NCBI GenBank assembly: GCA_965237625.1
Contig: CBDEGD010000046.1
Span: 1 to 64,000 of the forward strand
Source of the DNA: JABDIP01 sp965237625
GTDB taxonomy: Bacteria > Pseudomonadota > Alphaproteobacteria > DSM-16000 > Inquilinaceae
Length of the DNA: 64,000 nt
Direction: 5' to 3'
Of this stretch, positions 17,007 to 27,940 are shown one piece after another. Below the pieces are notes generated by a model. That model did no database searches. It saw only the letters and a list, made by a program, of their open reading frames with translations, and had not been told where the DNA came from. Each line of letters begins with the position of its first letter. Within the stretch, counting starts at the first letter, position 1. The position numbers and the translations under genes are program-made.

Positions 17007-17081
17007 TGGTGGGCGCGGCTGGGATTGAACCAGCGACCCCCGCCGTGTGAAGACGGTGCTCTCCCGCTGAGCTACGCGCCC
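17007..17081 (-). tRNA. tRNA-Val (anticodon CAC)
   Basis: On the minus strand the sequence folds as a complete tRNA: acceptor GGGCGCG pairing with CGCGCCC, D-arm with AGCTCAGC-GGGAGAGC, anticodon stem CCGTC/GGCGG with loop TTCACAC (anticodon CAC, reading GUG), and T-arm with GGTTCAATCC. The 3' CCA is encoded. Coordinates include the CCA. It lies alone between psd and the DUF3108 gene, and no integrase or attachment-site duplication was seen beside it. Confidence 0.95.
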
Positions 17082-17259
17082 GTTCGTCGTCTCGCGCATA
17101 TCTAAGGCCCGGCCGGCACAGTGTCAAGAAACCGCCGATTTCTTGCTCTACACGTGCAATCGTGGAATACAGACGCGGAATCCTCGGGTCGTTCGATACT
17201 CGATGTTCAGTTCTTTGCACTAGGTTTCGCCGCTACAACATCAGCCGGAGTTGGAATTC

Positions 17260-18162
17260 ATGCATCGAAAATGGAGCTGCGTCCGCGCGGCGGGCGTTGC
17301 GATGTGTTCGGCCGGAATCCTGCTTGCAATGGCGGTGCCGCAGCGCGCCGATGCCGAGAGCATGCCGGTTGCCGCCGGCTACGATGTGTTTGCCGGCGGC
17401 CTGCACGTGTTGACCAGCATTTTCGAAATCAGGCTGCGGGATCAAAGCTACAATGCCCGCATCGGCGCGCAGCTTGCCGGCGTGCCCGGCTGGTTCGTTG
17501 AATGGGGAGCCGAAATCCAGTCAGACGGCACGATCGAGGGAGGACGGCTCGATCCGGAACAATACGTCCTGGACCGGGTCCGGCGCGGGGAAAGCCAGAA
17601 AACGACGCTCGATTTTGGCCGGGAGGGCCAAGTCGATGTGAGCTTCGATCCGGTCCGCAACAACAGCAATGGTTTGGTTCCTCCAGAGCTTCTGCCGGAA
17701 TCTCTGGATCCGCTGAGCGGGCTGTTGACCGTCATTCATACGGTGACCGAAGGCGGCGAATGCGAGGCGACAGTTCCGGTCTTCGACGGCCGTCGCCGTT
17801 ACAATCTTGTGTTCACCGATCAGGGCATGCATGAAGTGCGTCCTTCCAGGCACTCCATCTTCGCGGGCCAAGCCCGAAAATGCCGTATGCAGTTGGAGCC
17901 GGTTGCCGGCGCCTTCCGCGATCAAGATGACGATGACGACGATGGAGACGGATTCTGGAACACCGATCCGGAAAACGCGCCTCGGCGCCGGCTCGACATC
18001 TGGCTGGCGGAGCCGATATCCGGTGGACCCGTCCTCCCTGTGCGCATGGTCGGCCGGTCGTCGATCGGCGCGGTGGTCGTACACTTGCGATCTGTGAATA
18101 TCTCTTCCAGCACGGCGGAAGCCGAGCCGGCGGCAGGATGTTCAGCCGGGGTTACCTGCTAA
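17260..18162 (+). CDS. DUF3108 domain-containing secreted protein
   Basis: A 300-residue protein with a Sec signal peptide (MHRKWSCVRAAG, hydrophobic core, cleavage near RADA-E). The mature N-terminus VAAGYDVFAGGLHVLTSIFEI matches the start of DUF3108 proteins, a family of periplasmic or outer-membrane-associated beta-rich proteins without firm function. A GGAG 9 nt before the ATG at 17260 supports this start over a TTG nine bases upstream. A run of acidic residues (DQDDDDDDGDG) lies around residue 230. Four Cys residues are near the C-terminal half. It is monocistronic next to tRNA-Val. Confidence 0.8.
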   Translation: MHRKWSCVRAAGVAMCSAGILLAMAVPQRADAESMPVAAGYDVFAGGLHVLTSIFEIRLRDQSYNARIGAQLAGVPGWFVEWGAEIQSDGTIEGGRLDPEQYVLDRVRRGESQKTTLDFGREGQVDVSFDPVRNNSNGLVPPELLPESLDPLSGLLTVIHTVTEGGECEATVPVFDGRRRYNLVFTDQGMHEVRPSRHSIFAGQARKCRMQLEPVAGAFRDQDDDDDDGDGFWNTDPENAPRRRLDIWLAEPISGGPVLPVRMVGRSSIGAVVVHLRSVNISSSTAEAEPAAGCSAGVTC

Positions 18163-18168
18163 TCGCTG

Positions 18169-19260
18169 TCAGCGGGTTGTGGCAAGCGCCAGAACGTGGG
18201 CAGCATAGGACACTATGCTGCGATCATGAAGCCGGGCCTGCCAGGGGAAATCCACGATTTCGCCGAGGATCTTGAGTCCGGCGACAGATTGAGGGTGAGC
18301 ACCTTCAGTCAGCAGCGCCCGAAGGAACGGCTCGCTCGCACCCTGGTCCGGGCCGCGCTGAGAATGGCCGCCGATCCAGGCTTCCACCGGCGTTGCGCCC
18401 GTCGACCAGTCGTACGGCGTCGAGATCACCGCGGTTCCGCCTGGGCTGAGAATGGCACCCAGCCTGTCCAGCAGGTCTCGTGGCGAGCCAAGGCAATCCA
18501 GCACATTCAGGCCGATCGCGGTGCCGAAAATCGCATCGCGAAACGGCAGGGCCAGGGCGTCACAGACCCAGAAATCGACCCGCTCGGCCTCCTCGAACCC
18601 CACCTCGAATTCCCGGCGGTCATAAACGATGCCGACTCGCCGCCGGGGGTAGCTGACGACCCCGGTCTCCAGCACCCGTCGGGCGACCCGCAGCATCGGC
18701 AGGTGCATGTCGATGCCCAGGATCAGCCCATCGACCCGCGTCGCCAACTCGAAACTGGTGCGCCCGACCGAACACCCGATATCGATCGTCGGCGATTGCG
18801 GCGCCTTGCCGATCAATCCCAACCCGGCATCGAGGCAACGGACCACGCCGCCCGGTCGCGCGGTGCCAAGATGCGGCCCGGCAGCCTCATCCGGATCCAG
18901 ATCGCCGTAGCTGTCCCAGGCGTATGTACTGATGTGCTGGCGCACGGTGTCGAAAGTGGAGCCAGGTCCGGTGCAATCGCCCAGCATGCTCTCGATGATC
19001 TCGGACAGATCGGTGCGGGCGAGCAGGTTATGCGCGTTGTCGCGAAGATAGCCGGCCGTATCCGGGACCAGGATCGGAATGCCGTCGATAATCGGGAATT
19101 CCATGAAGCAGCGTGCATCGCTGCACAGAAGAACGCCTTCGAGAATGTGGGCGCCGGACTCCTTGATCACCTTCGACAGCTGTAACGGGCTGTCCTGACC
19201 GGAGGTCGCGCGGCACCTCGGGCAGACCGGTGCCAGTGTCTCGAGATGGGTTAAGCGCAC
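18169..19260 (-). CDS. class I SAM-dependent methyltransferase with N-terminal zinc-finger-like region
   Basis: A 363-residue protein. The N-terminus has CPRCRA and a second Cys pair (LLCSDARCFMEFPIIDGIPILVPD), a Trm112-like zinc-ribbon module seen in front of some methyltransferases. The Rossmann methyltransferase core begins near residue 170 with PTIDIGCSVGRTSFELA (motif I), ILGIDMHLPML (acidic loop) and FWVCDALALPF (motif II region). It starts 7 nt after the PAAR gene on the same strand, so it is probably in the same operon. Substrate unknown. Linkage to a PAAR protein raises the possibility of a role in, or delivery by, type VI secretion, but the core looks like a normal cytoplasmic enzyme. 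Confidence 0.8.
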   Translation of the reverse strand: MRLTHLETLAPVCPRCRATSGQDSPLQLSKVIKESGAHILEGVLLCSDARCFMEFPIIDGIPILVPDTAGYLRDNAHNLLARTDLSEIIESMLGDCTGPGSTFDTVRQHISTYAWDSYGDLDPDEAAGPHLGTARPGGVVRCLDAGLGLIGKAPQSPTIDIGCSVGRTSFELATRVDGLILGIDMHLPMLRVARRVLETGVVSYPRRRVGIVYDRREFEVGFEEAERVDFWVCDALALPFRDAIFGTAIGLNVLDCLGSPRDLLDRLGAILSPGGTAVISTPYDWSTGATPVEAWIGGHSQRGPDQGASEPFLRALLTEGAHPQSVAGLKILGEIVDFPWQARLHDRSIVSYAAHVLALATTR

Positions 19261-19267
19261 AGGTCGG

Positions 19268-19654
19268 TCAGCCGCCGATCATCACGGTCGGACAGCAGGG
19301 CGGCAGGACTTTCCCCGTTGGTGAGGGGATCGGCGCGACGCAGGAAACATGGGCAGTCAGATCTCCAGCGCGGGCCGCCATCATCTTTCCGACCAGGACC
19401 GTTGCGGACCCTTTCGCGATCATGCCGGGACCGGCTGGCACGCAAGAGACCAATACGCAGGGCTGGGTGATATCCGTCATTCTTGCAGCCGGTGCGCCGC
19501 CGATCAGAACCGTGAACTCGCCCTTCACGATGCTCAGCGGCATGGCCGGATGCGGCACCGGTGTCGGGACCGGTGCTGGTGGATGAATCGGCGCATGGCA
19601 ATGCGGCGCATCCTGCAGAACCATATCGCCGATGCGGGCGGCGGGTGGGCTCAT
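19268..19654 (-). CDS. PAAR domain protein (type VI secretion spike tip)
   Basis: A 128-residue PAAR-repeat protein. The repeated strands PPAARIGDMV, GGAPAARMTDITQ and MMAARAGDLTAHVSC, and His/Cys residues suited to a zinc-bound tip (HCHAPIHPP, CVAPIP, PPCCPTVMIGG), are characteristic. A proline-rich insertion (PAPVPTPVPHP) follows the first repeat. GGAGG 8 nt upstream supports the ATG at 19654. PAAR proteins sharpen the VgrG spike and often carry or recruit effectors; this one has no fused effector domain. No VgrG or other T6SS structural gene is in the window, so it is an orphan PAAR whose neighbours are candidate cargo or adaptors. Confidence 0.85.
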   Translation of the reverse strand: MSPPAARIGDMVLQDAPHCHAPIHPPAPVPTPVPHPAMPLSIVKGEFTVLIGGAPAARMTDITQPCVLVSCVPAGPGMIAKGSATVLVGKMMAARAGDLTAHVSCVAPIPSPTGKVLPPCCPTVMIGG

Positions 19655-19793
19655 GGACAATCCTCCCCAACGGTCTTGCGCCGACCATGGTGGTCGATCC
19701 GCAGTCCTGACGGCACCCTAGCAAGTTTCCGAACCGCAATGTGTGTCGGTCGACACACCGCATCGGGCACGAAACCCGCGGCGGAGAAGGAAA

Positions 19794-20096
19794 TCACGAT
19801 ACCAGCCGAAACTCGCCGGGGCCAAGCGTGGGGTCGAAACTGATCACGATGTTCCGGCCAACGACCGGCATCAGAATCGTAATGATTTTCGCGTCCTCCG
19901 CTTCTTCGGGCGTCGCGATCACGCCGCCCATCTTGTAGGCCTGATTGCGGACTTTCCCGCTGCCATAGACCTCAAGCCAGAGATCGAAGCCGAGAAAGGC
20001 CACTTTCGGCGGCACCTTGCTGGCCTTTATTGCCTCGCCGAGTTCGTTCATCCCCATATCCTGCCCGCTCATTGCGCCGAAATCCGGCCGGCCCAT
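19794..20096 (-). CDS. small hypothetical protein upstream of PAAR gene
   Basis: A 100-residue protein without recognisable domain or signal peptide. The composition is that of a compact soluble protein, with strand-like segments PPKVAFLGFDLWLEVYG and AKIITILMPVVGRNIVISFD at the two ends of a short acidic helix (TPEEAEDAK). It is 139 nt upstream of the PAAR gene and on the same strand, forming the start of a possible three-gene unit with PAAR and the methyltransferase. A role as adaptor, chaperone or effector-related protein is speculative. Coding potential is supported by codon pattern and absence of a better frame. Confidence 0.6.
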   Translation of the reverse strand: MGRPDFGAMSGQDMGMNELGEAIKASKVPPKVAFLGFDLWLEVYGSGKVRNQAYKMGGVIATPEEAEDAKIITILMPVVGRNIVISFDPTLGPGEFRLVS

Positions 20097-20313
20097 CCTG
20101 ATAGCTCAAAAGGCCCGGCTGTAGGAATTGGCAACAAAAGTTTATTTTGGCATTGGATGCCTTTGTGGCACCAACGCGTTGCCATGCCTCGGGCATATTC
20201 ACCCTTCAGTTTGGTGGCGAAAATCACTTCCCAATGGGAGCGGTCGGCGGATCGTCCGTGCCGAATGGCTGTCCCGCCAATACCACCGTCCCCACCGAAA
20301 AGACCGGAACCGA

Positions 20314-21672
20314 ATGTCTGATCGCGAACTGGCTTGCCTCGTTCTTGCTGCCGGCAAGGGCACGCGTCTGAAGTCGCGGATACCGAAGGTGCTGCATCCC
20401 GTTGCCGGACGCCCGATGATCGCGCACGTCGCCGATGCGGTGAACGCGCTGTCCCCGGCGCGCGCCGCGATCGTCGTGGGTCCTGACATGGAGGCTGTGT
20501 CGGCAGCGGCCGCCCCCTGGAGTGTGGTCATACAGGACCATCAGCAAGGCACCGCCGACGCCGTCAAGGCGGCGGCTGATATGCTCGACGGATTCGAGGG
20601 CGATGTCCTGGTGGTGTTCGGCGATACGCCACTGATCACCGCTGAGACCCTGGAGCGCATGGTGACGCGCCGCCGCGAGGTGGATAACCCGGCGGTCGTC
20701 GTGCTCGGTATGCGCCCGGACGATCCGGCGCAATATGGCCGTCTGGTCCTCGATTCCGACGGCGGGCTCGAAGACATCGTCGAATTCGCCGATGCGACCT
20801 CTGAGCAGAAATCCATCGAGCTGTGCAATGGCGGGCTGATGGCGTTCGACGGACACCGGCTGCCGGCCCTGCTGGAGGGAATTGAGGATGGCAATGCGCA
20901 GGGAGAATTCTATCTGACCGACGCGGTGGCCGTGGCCCGCCGCTACGGACATCGCTGCGCCTTCGTCGAGGGCAGCGCCATCGAGGTGCACGGCATCAAC
21001 TCCCGCGCCGAACTCGCCATGGCCGAATCCTACATGCAGGACAGGCTGCGCGCCCAGGCCATGGCCGGCGGTGCCACCCTGACCGATCCGGGTTCGGTTT
21101 TCCTGGCCGCCGACACGGTGCTCGGTCGTGACATCACCATCGGCCCATCGGTCGTCTTCGGCCCCGGCGTGACCGTCGAGGATGATGTCGAGATCCGTGC
21201 TTTCTCCCACATCGAGGGTGCCGTCATCCGTAGCGGTGCCATCGTTGGCCCCTTCGCCAGGCTGCGCCCCGGCGCTGACATCGGGCCTGGCGCGCGGGTC
21301 GGCAATTTCGTCGAGATCAAGAATGCCACGCTCGGCGCTGGTGCCAAGGCCAATCACCTGAGCTATCTGGGCGATGCCGGCATCGGAGCGGGCGCTAATA
21401 TCGGGGCTGGCACCATCACCTGCAATTACGACGGCTACCTCAAGCACCGCACCGAGATCGGCGAGGGGGCCTTCATCGGGTCGAACACGGCGCTTGCCGC
21501 GCCGGTGCGGGTCGGCGACCGGGCCAATGTCGGAGCCGGCAGCGTCATCGTACGCGATGTGCCGGATGACGCCCTGGCCGTGGCGCGGGGCGAGCAGGTC
21601 GAAAAGCCGGGCGCGGCCAAACGCTATCGGGCGCGCAAGGCGGCCGAGAAGGCCAAAAGCGCCAAAAACTAG
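20314..21672 (+). CDS. glmU: bifunctional UDP-N-acetylglucosamine pyrophosphorylase / glucosamine-1-phosphate N-acetyltransferase
   Basis: A 452-residue two-domain enzyme making UDP-GlcNAc, precursor of peptidoglycan and LPS. The N-terminal uridyltransferase has the LAAGKGTRLKSRIPKVLHP nucleotide-binding motif and VFGDTPLI. The C-terminal left-handed beta-helix (hexapeptide repeats such as VFGPGVTVEDDVEI, VGPFARLRPGADIG) carries the acetyltransferase region NHLSYLGDAGIGAGANIGAG. The ATG at 20314 begins MSDRELACLVLAAG; upstream frame is non-homologous. It is followed after 24 nt by glmS, the enzyme two steps earlier in the same pathway. Confidence 0.96.
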   Translation: MSDRELACLVLAAGKGTRLKSRIPKVLHPVAGRPMIAHVADAVNALSPARAAIVVGPDMEAVSAAAAPWSVVIQDHQQGTADAVKAAADMLDGFEGDVLVVFGDTPLITAETLERMVTRRREVDNPAVVVLGMRPDDPAQYGRLVLDSDGGLEDIVEFADATSEQKSIELCNGGLMAFDGHRLPALLEGIEDGNAQGEFYLTDAVAVARRYGHRCAFVEGSAIEVHGINSRAELAMAESYMQDRLRAQAMAGGATLTDPGSVFLAADTVLGRDITIGPSVVFGPGVTVEDDVEIRAFSHIEGAVIRSGAIVGPFARLRPGADIGPGARVGNFVEIKNATLGAGAKANHLSYLGDAGIGAGANIGAGTITCNYDGYLKHRTEIGEGAFIGSNTALAAPVRVGDRANVGAGSVIVRDVPDDALAVARGEQVEKPGAAKRYRARKAAEKAKSAKN

Positions 21673-21696
21673 CCATCGCGGATCAAGGAGACACGC

Positions 21697-23520
<1,824 letters not shown>

Positions 23521-23608
23521 GCGCTGTTTTCGAACAGGACGTATCTATCCAGGATCTTCTTTTCAGCATCACCCATCCGCTGCCTTTCTGCCTCGGACTG
23601 CGCTTCTA

Positions 23609-23742
23609 CCCCCTCACCCTCCCACGCTGACGCGCGGGTCCCTTCCTCTCCCCCAGGAGAGGCCGCCACGGGGCGTGTCCTGAAACCCCTCTCCTTGGGG
23701 AGAGGGAGGGACCCGACGCGAAGCGTTGGGAGGGTGAGGGGG
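23609..23742. repeat. CCCTCACCCTCCC-type palindromic repeat, copy 1
   Basis: A nested palindrome: outer arms CCCTCACCCTCCC and GGGAGGGTGAGGG, inner arms GGGTCCCTTCCTCTCCC and GAGAGGGAGGGACCC. It lies downstream of glmS in the gap before a convergent gene. A homologous copy is at 62724-62863. This sort of purine-pyrimidine palindrome is widespread in GC-rich proteobacterial intergenic regions. It may act as a transcription end for glmS. Confidence 0.85.
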
Positions 23743-23812
23743 AAGATCCGGCCCATCGGATCTGGACAAGAGCATCCGACCTGCGAAAAAAGTCGAGATA
23801 CTTTGCCGGGAC

Positions 23813-25153
23813 CTACCCCGCAGTCGCCGACACCTCAATCGCCTCGGTAATGTCGGCCCGGTTCTCCGCTACATATTCCGATCCGTATCGCCGCTGCGTG
23901 TCGGCAACCCGGATGTCGGTCCAGCGGTCGTAGAATTCGGCGATATCGGCCTGGGTGATACCGGGCAGGGTGAGGATGGATTCGCGGTGATTGGCCGGGC
24001 GGTCCAGATAGTCGTCCGGCAGGTAACCCTCGTCCTGGCAGAACCCGAACAGCGCGGTCCCCGGATAGGGGTAGAAGACGAAATAGCCGAAATCGTCGGG
24101 CTGCAATGCATGGTGCAGGTCGATGGTTTCCTGCATCTCCTCGCGGGTCTCGCCGGGGATGCCCATGATGTAGTTGGCGGTCACCATGATCCCGGCCTCC
24201 CGGGACCAGCGGAACACGTCGATGAATCGCTGGTCGGTGGCGGAGCGTTTCATGATCTCCCGGCGCACCCGCGGGCTGCCGCTTTCCACCCCATAGACAA
24301 TGTGCCGGCATCCGGCCGCCGCCAAAGCGTGGATCATCTTCTCGTTCACCGTCTCCACCCTTGCATGCAGCGAGAAGGGAACCGCCAGATCGGCGCCGTA
24401 GACTGCGCAGAATTCCGTCACCCAGGGATGGTTGATGGTGAAGGTGTCGTCCAGGAAGATCACATAGTTCAGCGGGCCGGCCTCGCGGATCGTCCGCAAT
24501 TCCGCGATCACGCTCTCATGGGATCGTCGGCGGCCATAGGTGCCGTTGCCCGCGTACAGCTCGTTGAACATGCGCGCGCCGCAATAGGTGCAGGGGAATG
24601 GGCAGCCGCGCTGGGTCGCCATATGGACCACGCCATGATGCTCGTCCAACAGGTCGCGGGCCATGAAGGGCAGATCGTCGATCGGCTCCAATGGCGGCCG
24701 CATGGCCGGGCGCTGGCCGCCGGTCACCCAGATATTGTCGATCTCCCGATCCGCCGGTGGCCGGCCCGCCGCCAGCGCCTCGACCAGATCGAGCAGCGGC
24801 GCCTCGCCTTCGCCAAGGCACGCATAATCGATACCGTGATGAGCCAGGACCTCCGCTGGGGAGAAGGTTGGATGCAGCCCGCCGGCGACGACCGGAATAT
24901 CCAGCACGGCCCGCAATTCTGAGATGATCTGCCGGGCGCGCTGCCATTGTCGCGTGGTCAGAGAAATGCCTATGAGATGGGGCCGGAGCAGCGCGACGCG
25001 CTCGATGATCTCCTGGCTCGGCATGTCGAGGCCGGCCCGCAGGAACGACGCCTTATGGCCGTTCCGCCGCACATAGGCGGCGAGGAATGCCGGCCCGACA
25101 GAGGCGACCGCCCAGTCGCTCTCGGTATCGATCTCCACGAACAGAATATGCAT
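23813..25153 (-). CDS. B12-binding domain radical SAM protein
   Basis: A 446-residue protein with an N-terminal cobalamin-binding Rossmann domain (VVAGGLHPTFSPAEVLAHH and DYACLGEGEAPL) and a central radical SAM domain whose 4Fe-4S cluster Cys triplet is in GCPFPCTYCGAR (C-x3-C-x2-C). Later segments GVESGSPRVRREIMKR and NYIMGIPGETREEMQ are conserved in the BchE/HpnJ-like family. Such enzymes perform methylations, cyclisations or C-C rearrangements in pigment, hopanoid or natural-product pathways. The lack of neighbouring biosynthetic genes leaves the substrate open. Confidence 0.9.
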   Translation of the reverse strand: MHILFVEIDTESDWAVASVGPAFLAAYVRRNGHKASFLRAGLDMPSQEIIERVALLRPHLIGISLTTRQWQRARQIISELRAVLDIPVVAGGLHPTFSPAEVLAHHGIDYACLGEGEAPLLDLVEALAAGRPPADREIDNIWVTGGQRPAMRPPLEPIDDLPFMARDLLDEHHGVVHMATQRGCPFPCTYCGARMFNELYAGNGTYGRRRSHESVIAELRTIREAGPLNYVIFLDDTFTINHPWVTEFCAVYGADLAVPFSLHARVETVNEKMIHALAAAGCRHIVYGVESGSPRVRREIMKRSATDQRFIDVFRWSREAGIMVTANYIMGIPGETREEMQETIDLHHALQPDDFGYFVFYPYPGTALFGFCQDEGYLPDDYLDRPANHRESILTLPGITQADIAEFYDRWTDIRVADTQRRYGSEYVAENRADITEAIEVSATAG

Positions 25154-25258
25154 CGGGCGCTCCGGCGGTTGATCGGATCCCTTACCCGATCATCGCACCG
25201 AAACGCCCGATCTTGAACTGACGACCGTCACAGCCGGCCGATTTCCCTGGGAGCGCCC

Positions 25259-25519
25259 TCAGCCTAAGCGGCGGTTCGCCGCGACCTGGCCGTCCGCGAC
25301 CTCGGAGATCTGGCTGCGCTCGATGCCGAGATCCCGGAGAACATGATCGTCGAAGCGGCGCAATTCGCGAATGGCCGCATTCCGTCTTTGCCGATCCTCA
25401 TAGGCTTGCACCAGCCTGAGAATGACCCGCTCGATGGCCTGGATCGAGCGGATCGGCGACCAGCCTTCCACCAACGTAGGGATGGCTGCATTCGGTGATC
25501 CGTGAACGTCGTGATACAT
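25259..25519 (-). CDS. DUF1127 domain small protein (YjiS-like)
   Basis: An 86-residue protein whose C-terminal half RNAAIRELRRFDDHVLRDLGI followed by ERSQI is the DUF1127 arginine-rich helix-turn-helix-like motif. In alphaproteobacteria such small basic proteins have been linked to RNA binding and phosphate or stress regulation. The N-terminal 40 residues are variable. It is monocistronic between the radical SAM gene and a LysR regulator. Confidence in the domain is high, in function low. Confidence 0.85.
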   Translation of the reverse strand: MYHDVHGSPNAAIPTLVEGWSPIRSIQAIERVILRLVQAYEDRQRRNAAIRELRRFDDHVLRDLGIERSQISEVADGQVAANRRLG

Positions 25520-25663
25520 GGTGCCCTCCTCGGCGCGGGTTAACGAAATCTTACCTGACTTTCAGGGTATGAGTTTCCGTTCATGTCCTGTATATGCATT
25601 GGCTTAGAAGGATTCACAAACGAGAATTCATTGCCGGTCACGATAGAAAATCTAATCTGAAAT

Positions 25664-26617
25664 ATGCGCCGTCTTCCACCCCTCAACGCGCTCAGGGCCT
25701 TCGAGGCCGCTGGTCGGCATCTCAGCTTCAGCAAGGCCGCCGCCGAGCTGCACGTGACGCCGGCGGCGATCAGCCAGCAGGTGCGGGCGCTGGAGGATCA
25801 TCTCGGCGTAGCGCTGTTTCGTCGGCTCAATCGGGCGTTGCTGCTTACCGATGCCGGCCAGCTCAGCCTGCCGGCGCTCAGTGAAGGTTTCGACAGGTTG
25901 GTGGACGGCATTGCCAATATCCAGAGCAGTGAGAATTCCAACGCGTTGGCCGTGAGCGTGGCGCCCTCGGTGGCCGCGAAATGGCTGATGCCGCGCCTGG
26001 ACCGGTTCTACCGGGAGCATCCGGAGGTCGACCTCAGGATCGATGGGACATCGGCGGTCGCAGATTTCGACACCGACGGGATCGACGTGGCCATTCGTTA
26101 TGGCCCTGGCGACTATCCGGGGATGCGGGTCGCTGTCCTGATGGCGGAGGAGGTGTTTCCGGTCTGTAGCCCACGGCTTCTGGAGGGCGACGCGCCGCTG
26201 CGCACCGTAGCGGATTTGAGTCGCTTTCCCCTTCTGCAACTGGCTTGGGTGTCGCACGATGAATCCTGGCCCGATTGGCGCATGTGGCTTACCGCCGCCG
26301 GCCATCCGGAGGTCGACAGCACAAGGGGGCCGCGCTTCGTGCAGTTCGGCATGTCGGTGGAGGCGGCGGTCAAGGGGCTGGGTGTCGCGCTGGGCAGCAC
26401 AGCCGTCGTCGCCGACGACCTTGCCGCCGGCCGGCTGGTGCAGCCTTTCGACCTGACGCTGGCGCCGCCCTTCAAGTACTATCTCGTCTGTCCGGAACGA
26501 AAGGCCGACCGGCCGATCGTCGCGGCGTTCCGCGACTGGATTCTCCGCGAAGCGGAAAACCAGAACAGCATTCCGATATCGGATATGCGCCAGGTGTCAG
26601 GGAAGGAACCGACATGA
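25664..26617 (+). CDS. LysR-family transcriptional regulator (GcvA-like)
   Basis: A 317-residue LysR regulator. The winged helix-turn-helix is at the N-terminus (PPLNALRAFEAAGRHLSFSK then AAAELHVTPAAISQQVRALE), with the GcvA-type opening RRLPPLNALRAFEAAGR. The C-terminal PBP2 effector domain spans about residues 90-300. Its stop codon overlaps the ATG of the downstream Gfo/Idh/MocA oxidoreductase by ATGA, so regulator and enzyme are translationally coupled. This is unusual for LysR genes, which are commonly divergent from their targets. Confidence 0.92.
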   Translation: MRRLPPLNALRAFEAAGRHLSFSKAAAELHVTPAAISQQVRALEDHLGVALFRRLNRALLLTDAGQLSLPALSEGFDRLVDGIANIQSSENSNALAVSVAPSVAAKWLMPRLDRFYREHPEVDLRIDGTSAVADFDTDGIDVAIRYGPGDYPGMRVAVLMAEEVFPVCSPRLLEGDAPLRTVADLSRFPLLQLAWVSHDESWPDWRMWLTAAGHPEVDSTRGPRFVQFGMSVEAAVKGLGVALGSTAVVADDLAAGRLVQPFDLTLAPPFKYYLVCPERKADRPIVAAFRDWILREAENQNSIPISDMRQVSGKEPT

Positions 26618-27789
26618 ACCCGATCTTCCAGAATTTCGGGCGGCGGCTGCGCCTCGCCGTCATCGGCGGTGGGCCGGGCTCGTTCATCGGCACCGTGCAC
26701 CGAACCGCCTCGCGCATCGACGACAGATACGAGTTGGTGGCCGGCGTGCTGTCGTCCAATGCGGAACGGTCGAAGGCGGCGGGCCAGTCGCTCGGTCTCG
26801 CGCCGGATCGCGCCTATGCCGGCTGGCGCGAATTGCTGGCCGGCGAGCGCGGGCGGGATGACGGCGCCGATGTGGTCGCCGTGATGACACCAAATGGCAG
26901 CCACTACCAGATCGCCGATGCCTGTCTGGATGCCGGGCTGGACGTGATCTGTGACAAGCCCCTCACCACCCGAATTGAGGACGCGCTGAAGCTGGTCGCC
27001 AAGGTCCGCGAGACCGGGCTCGTCTTCTGCCTGACCCACAATTACAGCGCCTATCCCATGGTGCGGCAGGCCCGGGCCATGGTGGCGGCAGGCGAGATCG
27101 GCGCCATCCGTCAGGTCCAACTCGAATACATCCAGGGCCATCTGGCGGCCAAGGTGGAAGAGAAGGAGGGCGGGCCGGGCTGGCGTTTCAATTCGGAGGA
27201 TTGCGGAGCGTCCCTGGTGCTGGGTGATATCGGCACCCATGCCCATCACCTGGGCGCCTGTGTCACCGGCCTCGATCTGGAGCGGGTGATGGCGGATGTC
27301 GGCACCAATATGCCGGGCCGAATCGTCGACGATTACGCCGCCCTGCTGTTGCGTTACGAAAACGGCGCGCGCGGTTCCATGTGGGTGACCAATTCCGCAG
27401 CCGGAGCCGAACACGGTCTGGCCTTCCGGGTCTTTGGCGAGACCGGCGGGCTGGAATGGCATCAGGAAAACCCAAACCAGCTTCTGCACCGCCGCCATGG
27501 CGATTTCTCGCGTCTGATGACCCGTCGCCTGGACGGCCTGCTGTCTCCGGAGGCGGAACATGCCAGCCGGGTCGGCATCGGCCATCCGGAGGGCTATCAG
27601 GAGGGCTTCGCCAACCTCTACGCCGATGCCGCCGAAGCCATCGTCGCCCGCCTCACGGGGCAGCCCCGCGATCCGCTGTCGACGGCTTTCGCCACCGTAC
27701 TGGACGGCGCCAAGGGCATGAAATTCATCGACGCTGCGGTGGAAAGCAGCCGTTCGGGCGCCTGGGTCGATTGCCGGCTGGAGGTTTGA
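26614..27789 (+). CDS. Gfo/Idh/MocA family NAD(P)-dependent oxidoreductase
   Basis: A 391-residue oxidoreductase. The N-terminal Rossmann domain begins LRLAVIGGGPGSFIG (GxGxxS-type nucleotide site) and contains the family's catalytic-lysine motif as CDKPLT. The C-terminal domain includes DIGTHAHHLGACVTGLDLE with the conserved His. These enzymes oxidise sugars or inositols and derivatives. The start ATG is inside the LysR stop (ATGA). Translational coupling to the regulator suggests the enzyme's substrate may be the LysR inducer, an inference only. Confidence 0.9.
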   Translation: MNPIFQNFGRRLRLAVIGGGPGSFIGTVHRTASRIDDRYELVAGVLSSNAERSKAAGQSLGLAPDRAYAGWRELLAGERGRDDGADVVAVMTPNGSHYQIADACLDAGLDVICDKPLTTRIEDALKLVAKVRETGLVFCLTHNYSAYPMVRQARAMVAAGEIGAIRQVQLEYIQGHLAAKVEEKEGGPGWRFNSEDCGASLVLGDIGTHAHHLGACVTGLDLERVMADVGTNMPGRIVDDYAALLLRYENGARGSMWVTNSAAGAEHGLAFRVFGETGGLEWHQENPNQLLHRRHGDFSRLMTRRLDGLLSPEAEHASRVGIGHPEGYQEGFANLYADAAEAIVARLTGQPRDPLSTAFATVLDGAKGMKFIDAAVESSRSGAWVDCRLEV

Positions 27790-27940
27790 GCGACAGGAAT
27801 CCCGGCATTTTCCCAAAGCGGTGCTTATGTTTCCGCATTGAGCCGGTCAGCAACGATCGTCCGCGTCGGTGCTTTCGCCGTCCCGGCACGCGCCCTATAC
27901 TCCCCCGCCCGCACTCCTCCCTTCAAGATGGACCCAGTTT

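Noticed and set aside
17007..17081. tRNA-Val as an integration site for an island
   Set aside because: No integrase and no duplicated tRNA 3' end were seen within the window.
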